Origin: an uncultured Clostridia bacterium | GTDB lineage: Bacteria > Bacillota > Clostridia > Christensenellales > Aristaeellaceae | Assembly: GCA_934647145.1 (NCBI GenBank) | Contig: CAKUFB010000109.1 | Coordinates: 1-8,376 of the forward strand | Direction: 5' to 3' | DNA length: 8,376 nucleotides | In this document: positions 1 through 7,089 of the stretch, piece after piece | Layout: every line of letters starts with the position of its first letter | Position numbering within the stretch: position 1 is the first letter of the stretch | Notes under the pieces: generated by a model | Seen by the model: only the letters and a program-made list of their open reading frames with translations | Told to the model about the DNA's origin: nothing | The model's database searches: none | Made by a program: the position numbers and the translations under genes

Positions 1-66
1 GGTCAAGCCTAAACTGCTGCTGTGGAATGATGCAGTAAAGCATCTTGGCTGATTCCTGTTACGTTT

Positions 67-135
67 TTTGAAGCATTAAACGTTTACTATCCACACTTCT
101 GCGACGTTCACTTGCCGCGTTGATTATTTGAAGCA
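67..135 (+). repeat. Short direct repeat TTTGAAGCA in leader
   Basis: TTTGAAGCA occurs at 67-75 and again at 127-135, 60 bp apart. The first copy abuts the distal palindrome. The second copy runs into a small inverted repeat AAGCA/TGCTT (131-141). It may be a second regulator-binding element or a chance 9-mer in an A/T-rich leader; the sequence alone does not decide. Confidence 0.25.
75..88. promoter_or_regulatory. Distal LacI-type operator candidate
   Basis: The sequence ATTAAACGTTTACT is a 14-bp palindrome with one mismatched pair; the inner ten bases TAAACGTTTA are perfectly symmetric around a central CG. It shares CATTAAACGTTTA with the second site at 184-197, and the centres are 109 bp apart. 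A central CG inside an A/T-rich palindrome is typical of LacI/GalR-family operators, and such regulators commonly control sugar ABC transporter operons. No regulator gene lies in the window, so the binding protein is inferred. Confidence 0.55.
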
Positions 136-183
136 ATGCTTTTCCCTTAAGGGCACTTGGAAAGTGAAGTGTTTGCGCGGCAC

Positions 184-197
184 ATTAAACGTTTAAT
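184..197. promoter_or_regulatory. Proximal LacI-type operator candidate
   Basis: ATTAAACGTTTAAT is a perfect 14-bp palindrome that ends 23 bases before the GTG start of the first operon gene. Its right arm contains TTTAAT (192-197), which matches the -10 consensus at five of six positions, although I see no convincing -35 element at the right distance. If that is the -10 box, a bound repressor would cover the promoter core directly. With the matching site at 75-88 it could support DNA looping by a LacI-family protein. The operator role is inferred from symmetry, duplication and position. Confidence 0.6.
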
Positions 198-220
198 AAA
201 ACCGAATGGAGGGATTTACC

Positions 221-1096
221 GTGAAAATTTCTTGTACACCTATCAGCTACAGCGCATCCATCAAGGCAGGAAAAACCCAGGATGATTACTTCCGCCTGAT
301 TGCGCAGTCGGGTGCTGAGGGCAGCGATCTGCTCGATGTGGAGGCGTATCCCTGGTTTTGGCAGGACTTTGAGATCCAGGTACGCAGCGTCGTTCAGCGG
401 ATGAACTCCTTTGGTCTGGCTCTTTCCGCGTATGCCACGGGCAATAACTTCGTCACGACAGACCCCGAGATGTTTCGGATGATGCTGCTTCGAGTGAAGA
501 AAGTCATTGTCACTGCGGCGGAGCTTGGCGCGCCTTGTCTGCGCGTGTTCGGCGGCTACTATGAAGACTGCGGGGGAGAAAAGGGCGTTTCCTATAAAGA
601 TGCGATGGAGATGGTCGCGCGCGCCTTCGACGAGCTGGTACCTGTCGCCGAACAGGAGGGCGTGGTACTGGCGCTGGAGAATCACGGCAGACTACCCGGT
701 CTCAGCGCTGAGATGGACTACCTCTGCCGACGATACGACTCAAAAAGCTTCCGCGTGACCTTTGACGTGGCCAACTTTCTTGCGAACAACATGGACGAGT
801 CCGAGGATCCACTCAAAGCCTATGAGGTTTTGAAGGACAGAATCGCTCACGTACATGTGAAGAGCTTCCAGGCGGCGCCGTCGGAAACCGGAAGAAGGTT
901 AGTGGGCGCAGTTGCCGGAGAAGGCTATATGGTGCCTCTGCGTCAGTTCATGTATCGTCTGCAGCGGGATCATTATGTAGGCTACTGCTCGCTAGAGTAC
1001 GAGGCGGATCGGTACACGCCCGAGGAACAGGGAGTTCCTGCCAGTTTGCGTAAGCTGCTGGAGATGAAACAGGCCGCGGAGCTGGTGATTGGATAA
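221..1096 (+). CDS. Sugar phosphate isomerase/epimerase (TIM barrel)
   Basis: A 291-residue protein of the xylose isomerase-like TIM-barrel superfamily (AP endonuclease 2 fold; relatives include IolE, IolI, UlaE and Hyi). The GTG at 221 is preferred because GGAGGG (208-213) sits seven bases before it; an in-frame ATG at 206 overlaps that ribosome binding site and would add five residues. Likely divalent-metal ligands lie where the family has them: Glu153 in LALENHG, Asp182 in TFDVANF, His210/His212 in HVHVK and Glu259 in SLEYE near the C-terminus; GEG is at 233-235. There is no signal peptide, so it is cytosolic. These enzymes isomerise or epimerise sugars, keto-sugars or inositol derivatives. 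First gene behind the twin operators and about 23 bp before the first permease, it probably works with the downstream oxidoreductase on the imported compound. The fold is confident; the substrate is unknown. Confidence 0.88.
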   Translation: MKISCTPISYSASIKAGKTQDDYFRLIAQSGAEGSDLLDVEAYPWFWQDFEIQVRSVVQRMNSFGLALSAYATGNNFVTTDPEMFRMMLLRVKKVIVTAAELGAPCLRVFGGYYEDCGGEKGVSYKDAMEMVARAFDELVPVAEQEGVVLALENHGRLPGLSAEMDYLCRRYDSKSFRVTFDVANFLANNMDESEDPLKAYEVLKDRIAHVHVKSFQAAPSETGRRLVGAVAGEGYMVPLRQFMYRLQRDHYVGYCSLEYEADRYTPEEQGVPASLRKLLEMKQAAELVIG

Positions 1097-1119
1097 CAGG
1101 ACGAAAGCAGGTGTACGCA

Positions 1120-2049
1120 ATGTCGAAAAATACTGTCCAGCCCCCGGGAAGACTCAGCCGCGATCTGAAAAGAGACCGGATTCTTTATCTGATGCTGCTG
1201 GTTCCCATGACGGTGGTATTTATCTTTCGGTATGTACCGATTTTTTACCTCATCATTGCCTTTAAAAACTACAATTTCGTGGACGGAGTATTGGGTAGTC
1301 CATGGGTTGGTCTGAAGTGGTTCACGAAGCTGTTTTCATACCGAAAATTCGGCCTGATCTTCTCGAATACCCTGAAGGTGAGCTTCTTCTCGCTGCTATT
1401 CGGTTTCCCAGCGCCGATCATTTTCGCGCTGATGCTCAACGAACTTTCCAACGAGCGGTTTAAGAAGCTGGTGCAGTCCGTGAGCTATCTTCCTCATTTC
1501 ATCTCTACGGTCATCGTGATTGGCATGATGAACCAACTGCTTTCTCCCACAACCGGCATCGTGAACGAAGTGATTGCGTCGCTCGGTCATGACAAAATCA
1601 TGTTTCAGAGCGAGCCGAAGTACTTCGTGCCGATGTATGTGGTCTCTGGCATCTGGTCAACCCTGGGCTACAGCGCCATATTGTACATCTCCGCGCTGAC
1701 CGGCATCGCACCGGAATTATATGAGGCGGCAGAAGTGGACGGGGCGGGTCGCTTCGGGAAGATGTGGCACGTCACGCTGCCAGGCATTTTGCCTACTATT
1801 ACGGTGCTTTTCCTGATGAAGATCGGCAGTCTGCTGTCCGTGGGCTTTGAAAAGGCGTACCTGATGCAGAATGATCTGAACGTATCGGCCTCGGAGATTA
1901 TCGGCACATTTGTGTATAAGCAGGGCATGCTGCAGTTGAACTATTCGTATTCCTCGGCGGTGGATATGGTGCAAGGCGTGCTGAACCTGACGCTCATCAC
2001 GCTGTTTAACCTGGCAAGCCGAAGGGTGGCGGATATAAGCCTGTGGTAA
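1120..2049 (+). CDS. ABC sugar transporter permease, LplB type
   Basis: A 309-residue inner-membrane permease of the MalF/LplB branch of CUT1 carbohydrate importers. About six hydrophobic segments are visible, near residues 21-45, 82-108, 124-141, 169-193, 223-243 and 283-299. The cytoplasmic EAA loop that docks the ATPase is clear: ELYEAAEVDGAG at 199-210 followed by WHVTLPGI. FEKAYLMQN near 243-251 and the short charged N-terminus are typical of the LplB family. The start is uncertain: ATG 1120 has AGGTG (1109-1113) six bases before it, while GTG 1111, three codons earlier, has AGGA (1098-1101) nine bases before it. The gene follows the isomerase closely and precedes a partner permease, as usual for a heterodimeric transmembrane pair. 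Substrate is likely an oligosaccharide or glycoside; specificity cannot be read from the permease. Confidence 0.93.
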   Translation: MSKNTVQPPGRLSRDLKRDRILYLMLLVPMTVVFIFRYVPIFYLIIAFKNYNFVDGVLGSPWVGLKWFTKLFSYRKFGLIFSNTLKVSFFSLLFGFPAPIIFALMLNELSNERFKKLVQSVSYLPHFISTVIVIGMMNQLLSPTTGIVNEVIASLGHDKIMFQSEPKYFVPMYVVSGIWSTLGYSAILYISALTGIAPELYEAAEVDGAGRFGKMWHVTLPGILPTITVLFLMKIGSLLSVGFEKAYLMQNDLNVSASEIIGTFVYKQGMLQLNYSYSSAVDMVQGVLNLTLITLFNLASRRVADISLW

Positions 2050-2081
2050 GCCAGCGGGTAGCGATGAAAGGAAAAAAGAAA

Positions 2082-2966
2082 ATGTCAGTGCAATATAAAA
2101 AGGCAGGCGATAGGGTTTTCGTCATTGTAAACACGCTGCTGCTCACCGGGCTGCTGTTGGGCTTCATCTATCCTCTGCTGTATCAAGTGGCCATCTCGTT
2201 TTCAAGCGCACGGGCCGTTTCCGCGCGCAAGGTGTTCCTGTGGCCCGTGGAGTTCTCGCTGGAGTCCTATAAGCAGGTCTTCATGACGGGTAAGGTGATC
2301 CGGGCATATGGAAACACCATTGTCTATACGCTTGTGGGCACTGTGCTGCAGCTACTCGGCACGACTCTTCTGGCCTATCCCCTTTCCAAGAAAAGACTCA
2401 GGGGGAGACGCGTCTTTGCCTTCCTGTTCTATTTCACGAATATATTCAACGGCGGCATGATCCCTACATTCCTGGTCGTGAAGGGGCTGGGAATGATGAA
2501 TACCCTCTGGGCGCTGGTCGTTCCCGGCATGGTCTCGGTTTATTACGGGATTGTGCTCAGAACGAATTTCGAAGCCATCCCCATCGAGCTGGAAGAGGCG
2601 GCCACGATCGACGGCATGCGGGACGAAGGGGTGCTGGTACGTATCTATGTGCCCCTGAGCAAGGCAATTTACGCTTCTCTCGCACTGTTCTTCGCCGTAG
2701 GAATCTGGAATGCATATGTTCAGCCATTGATTTACCTGAACGATGATACTATGTATCCCCTGCAGATTCTGCTGCGCACAATCGTGCTGCAGGGTTCGCT
2801 GACAGACCTGGGCGCGGGCGCCACGAACGACATGGATATAGCCACCAATTCGGACACGATGAAGGCTGCCTGCATGATGGTCGTTATGCTTCCGATTATG
2901 TGCATATATCCTTTTGTGCAGAAATACTTTGTCAAGGGGATTATGATCGGTTCGGTGAAGGGATAG
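2082..2966 (+). CDS. ABC sugar transporter permease, YtcP/LplC type
   Basis: A 294-residue permease of the MalG/LplC/YtcP branch, partner of the preceding LplB-like protein. Hydrophobic segments lie near residues 12-35, 77-99, 112-132, 139-158, 195-215 and 262-279. The EAA loop reads ELEEAATIDGMRDEG at 169-183, followed by IYVPLSKA, and the C-terminus YFVKGIMIGSVKG is a hallmark of the YtcP-like family. ATG 2082 is preferred because AAAGGA (2067-2072) lies nine bases upstream. ATG 2064 lacks a good ribosome binding site, and a GTG at 2043 would overlap the previous stop codon. The two permeases are therefore tightly linked, probably co-translated. No ATP-binding subunit follows, so a shared MsmK/MalK-type ATPase encoded elsewhere is inferred. 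Confidence 0.93.
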   Translation: MSVQYKKAGDRVFVIVNTLLLTGLLLGFIYPLLYQVAISFSSARAVSARKVFLWPVEFSLESYKQVFMTGKVIRAYGNTIVYTLVGTVLQLLGTTLLAYPLSKKRLRGRRVFAFLFYFTNIFNGGMIPTFLVVKGLGMMNTLWALVVPGMVSVYYGIVLRTNFEAIPIELEEAATIDGMRDEGVLVRIYVPLSKAIYASLALFFAVGIWNAYVQPLIYLNDDTMYPLQILLRTIVLQGSLTDLGAGATNDMDIATNSDTMKAACMMVVMLPIMCIYPFVQKYFVKGIMIGSVKG

Positions 2967-3001
2967 TCTGCGAAGAGCAATTCAATAAGGAGGGATGAGC
3001 A

Positions 3002-4126
3002 ATGAGCATTAAGGTGGGCGTGATTGGCACAGGCATTATGGGCAGCCGGCATATTGGATTCCTCAGGCAGATACCAGAGCGCTTTGAGGTGACTGCCCTG
3101 TGCGATACGGACGAGGCTAAGCTGCGCGCGGCTGACGCGCAGGGCGCGGCGCTGTTTGCGGATTATCGGAAGCTGGTGGATTCGGGGCTGTGCCAGGCTG
3201 TGGTTGTAGCCACGCCGCATCCCTGCCACGCGGAGATTTCTGAGTATGCGCTGAAGCACGGTCTGCATTGCCTGTGCGAAAAGCCGCTTTCCGAAACCGT
3301 CGCCAAGATCGATGCGCTGATTCGAGCCGCGGCGGAGTCCGGCAAAGTATTCTGCACCAACTTCTCCATGCGCACACAGGCGCGAGTGAAGAAGGTGAGA
3401 GAATGGATGGTAGAAAAACGTCTGGGCGACATCATTCGCGTGGACTGCGTCTGTACGCGCTGGCTGCGCGCTCAGGCCTATTATGAAGGCCAGGCCTGGC
3501 GCGGCAGCTGGCAAGGCGAAGGCGGCGGCATACTGATGAATCAGACGCCGCATAATCTGGATCTGCTCTACCACTGGTTCGGCGAAATGAAGAGCGTTAC
3601 GGCCAGGCTATCCATCCGCATGCACGACATCGAGGTGGAGGACGAGGTGTATGCGGTGATCCAGACGAAAGCCGGCTTCCCGATCCGCTTCTATGCCAAC
3701 ACGGGAGAAGCGCCGGGTGAGGATCGGGTGGAAATCGTATGCGACAGGGGTACCCTGATCACCAGCGTGGATCAAGACGGCCAGTATATTCTGCTCAGAA
3801 GACTCGATCAGAGCGTCTCTGAGATGCTGGCGGGAGAAGCCGCCTTCCCGGAGGCACACGCTGAGGAGGAGGAGCTTTCTACGGCCGGTTTTTCCTCGGG
3901 CGGAGCAAAAGAAATCTGGGAGAATTTTGCGGACGCCATCGAGCAGGGAAAGCCGCTGCTGGCGCCCGGCGCGGAAGGAATCCATGCTGTGGAGCTGGCA
4001 AACGCCATGACGCTTTCGCACTTCACGAAACGCGATGTGGAGCTGCCTGTAGACCGGCAGGAATACGACGCGCTTTTGGCACAACTGAGAAACGGACAGA
4101 AAAGCCTGAAGGAACAGCGGCTTTAG
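3002..4126 (+). CDS. Gfo/Idh/MocA family oxidoreductase
   Basis: A 374-residue cytosolic NAD(P)-dependent dehydrogenase. The N-terminal Rossmann domain begins with VGVIGTGIMGSRH (5-17; the glycines of GxGxxG are 9, 11 and 14), and Asp35 after strand two suggests NAD binding. The family EKP motif is at 93-95 (CEKPLSE), whose lysine is the usual catalytic residue. The substrate domain carries GGGILMNQTPHNLDLL at 174-189, with His184 and Asp187 in the conserved active-site positions. Relatives oxidise sugars, sugar acids, inositols or glycosides, often at C3 or C2. AAGGAGG (2987-2993) is eight bases before the ATG, and the gap after the permease is 35 bp. It probably pairs with the TIM-barrel isomerase at the head of the operon. 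The family is certain; which hydroxyl of which substrate is oxidised is unknown. Confidence 0.92.
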   Translation: MSIKVGVIGTGIMGSRHIGFLRQIPERFEVTALCDTDEAKLRAADAQGAALFADYRKLVDSGLCQAVVVATPHPCHAEISEYALKHGLHCLCEKPLSETVAKIDALIRAAAESGKVFCTNFSMRTQARVKKVREWMVEKRLGDIIRVDCVCTRWLRAQAYYEGQAWRGSWQGEGGGILMNQTPHNLDLLYHWFGEMKSVTARLSIRMHDIEVEDEVYAVIQTKAGFPIRFYANTGEAPGEDRVEIVCDRGTLITSVDQDGQYILLRRLDQSVSEMLAGEAAFPEAHAEEEELSTAGFSSGGAKEIWENFADAIEQGKPLLAPGAEGIHAVELANAMTLSHFTKRDVELPVDRQEYDALLAQLRNGQKSLKEQRL

Positions 4127-4314
4127 AGTACGCTTTAAAGTAGGAGAGACGCGGGTTCAGGCGGCCTTTTCGCCGATTTCGACGAGAGAGGCTGGTTTGG
4201 CGGGGAAATCACGGCTTTCCCGTGCAGAAATGGCAAAAGACACCGAGGCTGCTGCTCGAGGCTTTGAAACGCGCTCAAACCCATGCCCATGGGAATAAAA
4301 AGGAGGAAACTGAC
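4127..4314 (+). other. 188-bp spacer with small hairpins before binding protein
   Basis: This non-coding gap is much longer than those between the preceding genes. It contains a six-base-pair hairpin (GGGAAA 4203-4208 with TTTCCC 4216-4221, seven-base loop) and a compact palindrome CCCATGCCCATGGG (4280-4293) four bases before the AAAAGGAGG ribosome binding site of the next gene. Neither is followed by a T tract, so they are not intrinsic terminators. I found no convincing -35/-10 pair. The spacer may serve mRNA processing or set a different expression level for the binding protein. Confidence 0.35.
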
Positions 4315-5868
4315 ATGAAGACATTCGGAAGGTACCTGTCCCTTGTTCTTGCGATCATGGTGATCGCAGCGTCACTCTCCATCCCTGCCAGCGCCCAGAA
4401 TGCCGCGGATGAAATCACCATCACGGTCATTTCGCCCGAGCATGATACTGAGCTTTACCACCCCGACACCTGGGTTACGCCCAAGTGGGCAAAGGAGAAA
4501 TTCGGCATCCAGATGGAACTGAGATTCGTTCCGAACGCCGACTGGGATACCAAGCGCGCAACCATCATCGCCGGCGGCGATATTCCGGACATCCTGATGT
4601 ACGTAACCCGCGATCTGGCCAACGAATACGGCTCCAGGGGTCTGTTCCTCAACGCGATGGACTACATCGACTGCATGCCCAATTTCCAGGCGGCGATGGA
4701 TGACTTGGACTTCCTCAGCGCCTTCTGCAGGTATTCGGATACCGAGATCTACGCGCTGGGCAGCTCCATCACGACATCCGGCAACGTCGGTGCCGTGGCA
4801 TACTACAATCCCTTCATCCGCCGGGACATCATGCAGGAGCTGGGCATCGAGGAAATGCCAAAGACCTTCGAGGAGCTGCACGACACGCTGGCCAAAATGA
4901 AGGAAGCATATCCCGATTCCTATCCATGGATCAATCGCCAGAGCTTTGACTTCATCCTGAACGTCTTTGCGCCTGGCCTGGGCATCAAGGTGGCTCCCAT
5001 GGCCAAGTGCGGCACCAAGTACGCCGTCTGGAGCGAAGAGCAGCATGCCTTCACCTCCCTGATGGATGAAGAGAACTTCAAGTGGTTCCTGAGTTGGATG
5101 CACCAGTTGTATGAAGAAGGTCTCCTGGATCCAAACTACGCCGTGGACAACACCACTACCTGGCAGGATAAGCTGATCAATTCGGAAGGCTTCTTCGCCA
5201 CGGACTACTTCAACCGTCCCAGCACCATGACCGCCTCCGGACGTCAGGTGAACCCGAACTACGTTCTTGAAGCCTTCACCACCCCCGCGCTGGAAGGCGG
5301 CGAGAGCAAGGTGTACGGCAATGTGGGCGTTTCGATCTGCAATGTTGTGGGCGCGAAGGTCTCGGAGCCTGAGCGGGTGCTTGCGTTTCTGGATCAGTGG
5401 CAGTACTCCGAGGAAGGCTCCCTGATGGGCTGCTACGGCGTCGAGGATTTGTCTTACACTGTGAACGAGGATCGTTCTCTGTCCCGCATCATGCCGGAAG
5501 GCGTTTCCTCCGTGCAGGACTTCAACGCGTGCTACGGCGTGCAGTACATGTCCTGGCAGGGTCTGTATCCGGACTACTTCGGCTACAGCCTGTTCGACGC
5601 CAATCAGGACGAAGTGTTCAACAAGACCTGGAATGACCTGAAGGACGAGCTGACCGATATGCCTCCCACGATCTTCATGTCTCCGGACGAGAGCGCCGAG
5701 TACAATGAATACGCCGCGGATCTGTTGTCGACGGAACGCGCCATTTTCAACGAGTTCGTCATTGGCAGAAGAAATGTGGAGACCGATTGGGACGAGGCTA
5801 TTGAGGAGCTTCGCGACGCGGGATACTTCGACCATCTTGAACTTCTGAACAGAATCGTGAATAAGTAA
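4315..5868 (+). CDS. Extracellular solute-binding protein, LplA-like
   Basis: A 517-residue substrate-binding protein for the CUT1 importer, of the large LplA-like class common in Bacillota. The ATG at 4315 follows an excellent ribosome binding site, AGGAGG (4301-4306), by eight bases; an in-frame GTG at 4222 would place about 31 extra residues before the signal peptide and is rejected. Residues 1-27 form a signal peptide: Lys2 and Arg6, hydrophobic core YLSLVLAIMVIAASLSI, then ASA before Gln28, a likely signal peptidase I site. There is no lipobox cysteine, which is unusual for a Gram-positive binding protein. The mature N-terminus has a beta strand (EITITVIS) and a family-typical segment, ADWDTKRATIIAGGDIPDIL, near residues 77-96. 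It should capture a sugar or glycoside outside the membrane and pass it to the two permeases. A strong hairpin follows the stop codon. Ligand unknown. Confidence 0.93.
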   Translation: MKTFGRYLSLVLAIMVIAASLSIPASAQNAADEITITVISPEHDTELYHPDTWVTPKWAKEKFGIQMELRFVPNADWDTKRATIIAGGDIPDILMYVTRDLANEYGSRGLFLNAMDYIDCMPNFQAAMDDLDFLSAFCRYSDTEIYALGSSITTSGNVGAVAYYNPFIRRDIMQELGIEEMPKTFEELHDTLAKMKEAYPDSYPWINRQSFDFILNVFAPGLGIKVAPMAKCGTKYAVWSEEQHAFTSLMDEENFKWFLSWMHQLYEEGLLDPNYAVDNTTTWQDKLINSEGFFATDYFNRPSTMTASGRQVNPNYVLEAFTTPALEGGESKVYGNVGVSICNVVGAKVSEPERVLAFLDQWQYSEEGSLMGCYGVEDLSYTVNEDRSLSRIMPEGVSSVQDFNACYGVQYMSWQGLYPDYFGYSLFDANQDEVFNKTWNDLKDELTDMPPTIFMSPDESAEYNEYAADLLSTERAIFNEFVIGRRNVETDWDEAIEELRDAGYFDHLELLNRIVNK

Positions 5869-5878
5869 GAAACTGCAG

Positions 5879-5908
5879 CCGGGTCGAGGTGGAAACGCTC
5901 CGACCCGG
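5879..5908 (+). other. Strong hairpin after binding-protein gene
   Basis: CCGGGTCG (5879-5886) pairs perfectly with CGACCCGG (5901-5908) across a 14-base loop, starting ten bases after the stop codon. No run of T follows, so this is not a standard intrinsic terminator, and the next gene starts only 23 bases later with its own ribosome binding site. Such hairpins behind binding-protein genes often protect the upstream mRNA from 3'-to-5' decay and raise binding-protein levels relative to neighbours; that role is inferred here. Partial termination is an alternative. Confidence 0.6.
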
Positions 5909-5931
5909 AGTCATCAACCGGAGGAACAACT

Positions 5932-6744
5932 ATGAGCAGAATTCTTTTTATTGGCGCCCATCCAGACGATGCGGACATTGTCTTTGGTGGAACTGCCGCA
6001 AAGCTAGTAAGAGCCGGCCACGCAGTCAAGTTCGTCTCCGCAACGAACGGTGACACCGGGCACATGACCCTTTCCAGAAAGGAAACGGCCGAAACCAGAT
6101 ACCGCGAGGCGCAGGCATGCGCCAGACGGATCGGCCTTGACGAATACGAAATTTTACCCCATGACTGCGGACTGGAGCCATCCGTCGAGAACCGTCAGGA
6201 GATGGTTCGCGTCATCAGGCGATTCACGCCGGATCTGGTCATTTCTCATCGGCTCTGCGACTATCATCCTGATCATCGGGCAACCGCTCAGCTGGTAATG
6301 GACTGCACCTATGTGTGCATGGTTCCGCATTTTTGCGAAGACACGCCAATTCCTGAAAAATGCCCTGTGTTCGCCTACAGCTACGATCGCTTTCAGGAGC
6401 CCAGACCGCACCGTCCGGATGCGATTGTGGAGATTGATTCCATACTGGATGAAAAGCTGGCCATGCAGGACTGCCATCGTTCTCAGTATTACGAATGGCT
6501 TCCCTGGTCGGACGGCATGAAGGACTTTGACGTCACAAAGCTGAATGATGAGCAGCGCAGGCAGCACCTCATGCGCTGGAATCAGCGCTTCTGCATTCCG
6601 GCGGAGGGCGACAGACGCCGCCGCCTGCTGGAGGTGTACGGCTCGGAGAAGGGCGCGCGCGTTCAATATGCGGAGTCCTTCGAGCAATCATCCTACGGCA
6701 GAGTCGTCAGTCAGGAGGAATTCCAGGCGCTTTTAGGGCAATAG
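5932..6744 (+). CDS. PIG-L/LmbE family deacetylase
   Basis: A 270-residue cytosolic zinc-dependent N-deacetylase of the PIG-L/LmbE superfamily, which includes MshB, BshB and diacetylchitobiose deacetylases. The first metal motif AHPDDADIVFGG is at residues 9-20 (His10, Asp12, Asp13), and the second, HRLCDYHPDHRA, at 106-117 supplies His115 as a third ligand with His112 nearby. The family's later DSILDEKLAMQDCHRSQ block is at 169-185. No signal peptide is visible, so it acts after import. The ATG follows GGAGG (5920-5924) by seven bases. It is 63 bp behind the binding-protein gene and separated by the hairpin at 5879-5908, so it is probably the last gene of the operon. The usual reaction removes an acetyl group from a GlcNAc-type residue or conjugate. 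That makes an N-acetylated cargo plausible, but BshB-like roles in thiol biosynthesis or other amide hydrolysis cannot be excluded. Confidence 0.92.
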   Translation: MSRILFIGAHPDDADIVFGGTAAKLVRAGHAVKFVSATNGDTGHMTLSRKETAETRYREAQACARRIGLDEYEILPHDCGLEPSVENRQEMVRVIRRFTPDLVISHRLCDYHPDHRATAQLVMDCTYVCMVPHFCEDTPIPEKCPVFAYSYDRFQEPRPHRPDAIVEIDSILDEKLAMQDCHRSQYYEWLPWSDGMKDFDVTKLNDEQRRQHLMRWNQRFCIPAEGDRRRRLLEVYGSEKGARVQYAESFEQSSYGRVVSQEEFQALLGQ

Positions 6745-7089
6745 AATCGAACAGCTGTCCGTCATCATATCAATGAATTTCGGCGGATCTTGCTTATTCA
6801 TTCTGCCTGCCCCAGGTATTCGTTTGCCATATCGGAGCCGTTTCTTAAAGGGTGAGGCAGGGGATAGGGTGGGCGAGAGAGAGGAATGCCTGTATACCCT
6901 AAGGCGCCACCGCACAATTCAGCGGCGCGTCGGGCGATGCCTTTTCCGCCATCTGCGGCATGTAGATTTCTCGATTTACCTCCAGTAAACCTTCGAAATT
7001 TGCATTTGACGAAAAATCCATTCGCCAGCCGACCACCTCATTTGTGCGGTGTTGCCTTAAATATTCTTCTCGCTTTTTCAAATGGAGCA

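Noticed and set aside
29..69. GATGC/GCATC hairpin with a later T run as a terminator of an upstream gene
   Set aside because: The stem is only five base pairs and the T run (64-69) starts about 20 bases after it, too far for an intrinsic terminator.
206..220. ATG start for the isomerase at 206
   Set aside because: This ATG overlaps the GGAGGG ribosome binding site that serves the GTG at 221 and has no such site of its own.
2732..3574. Minus-strand open frame of 280 codons across the permease-oxidoreductase junction
   Set aside because: It overlaps two clearly real plus-strand genes and shows no domain or start signal.
4263..4279. TTTGA/TCAAA inverted repeat as a catabolite-control (cre) or LacI-type site
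   Set aside because: The arms and the central CGCG do not share one symmetry axis, and the match to the cre consensus fails at the central CG.
4222..4314. Upstream GTG start for the binding protein
   Set aside because: It would put about 31 polar residues before a well-formed signal peptide; the ATG at 4315 has a near-perfect ribosome binding site.
4372..5835. Long minus-strand open frame (487 codons) opposite the binding-protein gene
   Set aside because: The plus-strand gene has a signal peptide, an ideal ribosome binding site and family features. The antisense frame has no recognisable domain and arises from the rarity of TTA, CTA and TCA codons in the real gene.
6802..6901. CTGCCT/AGGCAG and TAGGGT/ACCCTA pairs as an operon terminator
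   Set aside because: The loops are about 47 and 25 bases and no T tract follows either pair.
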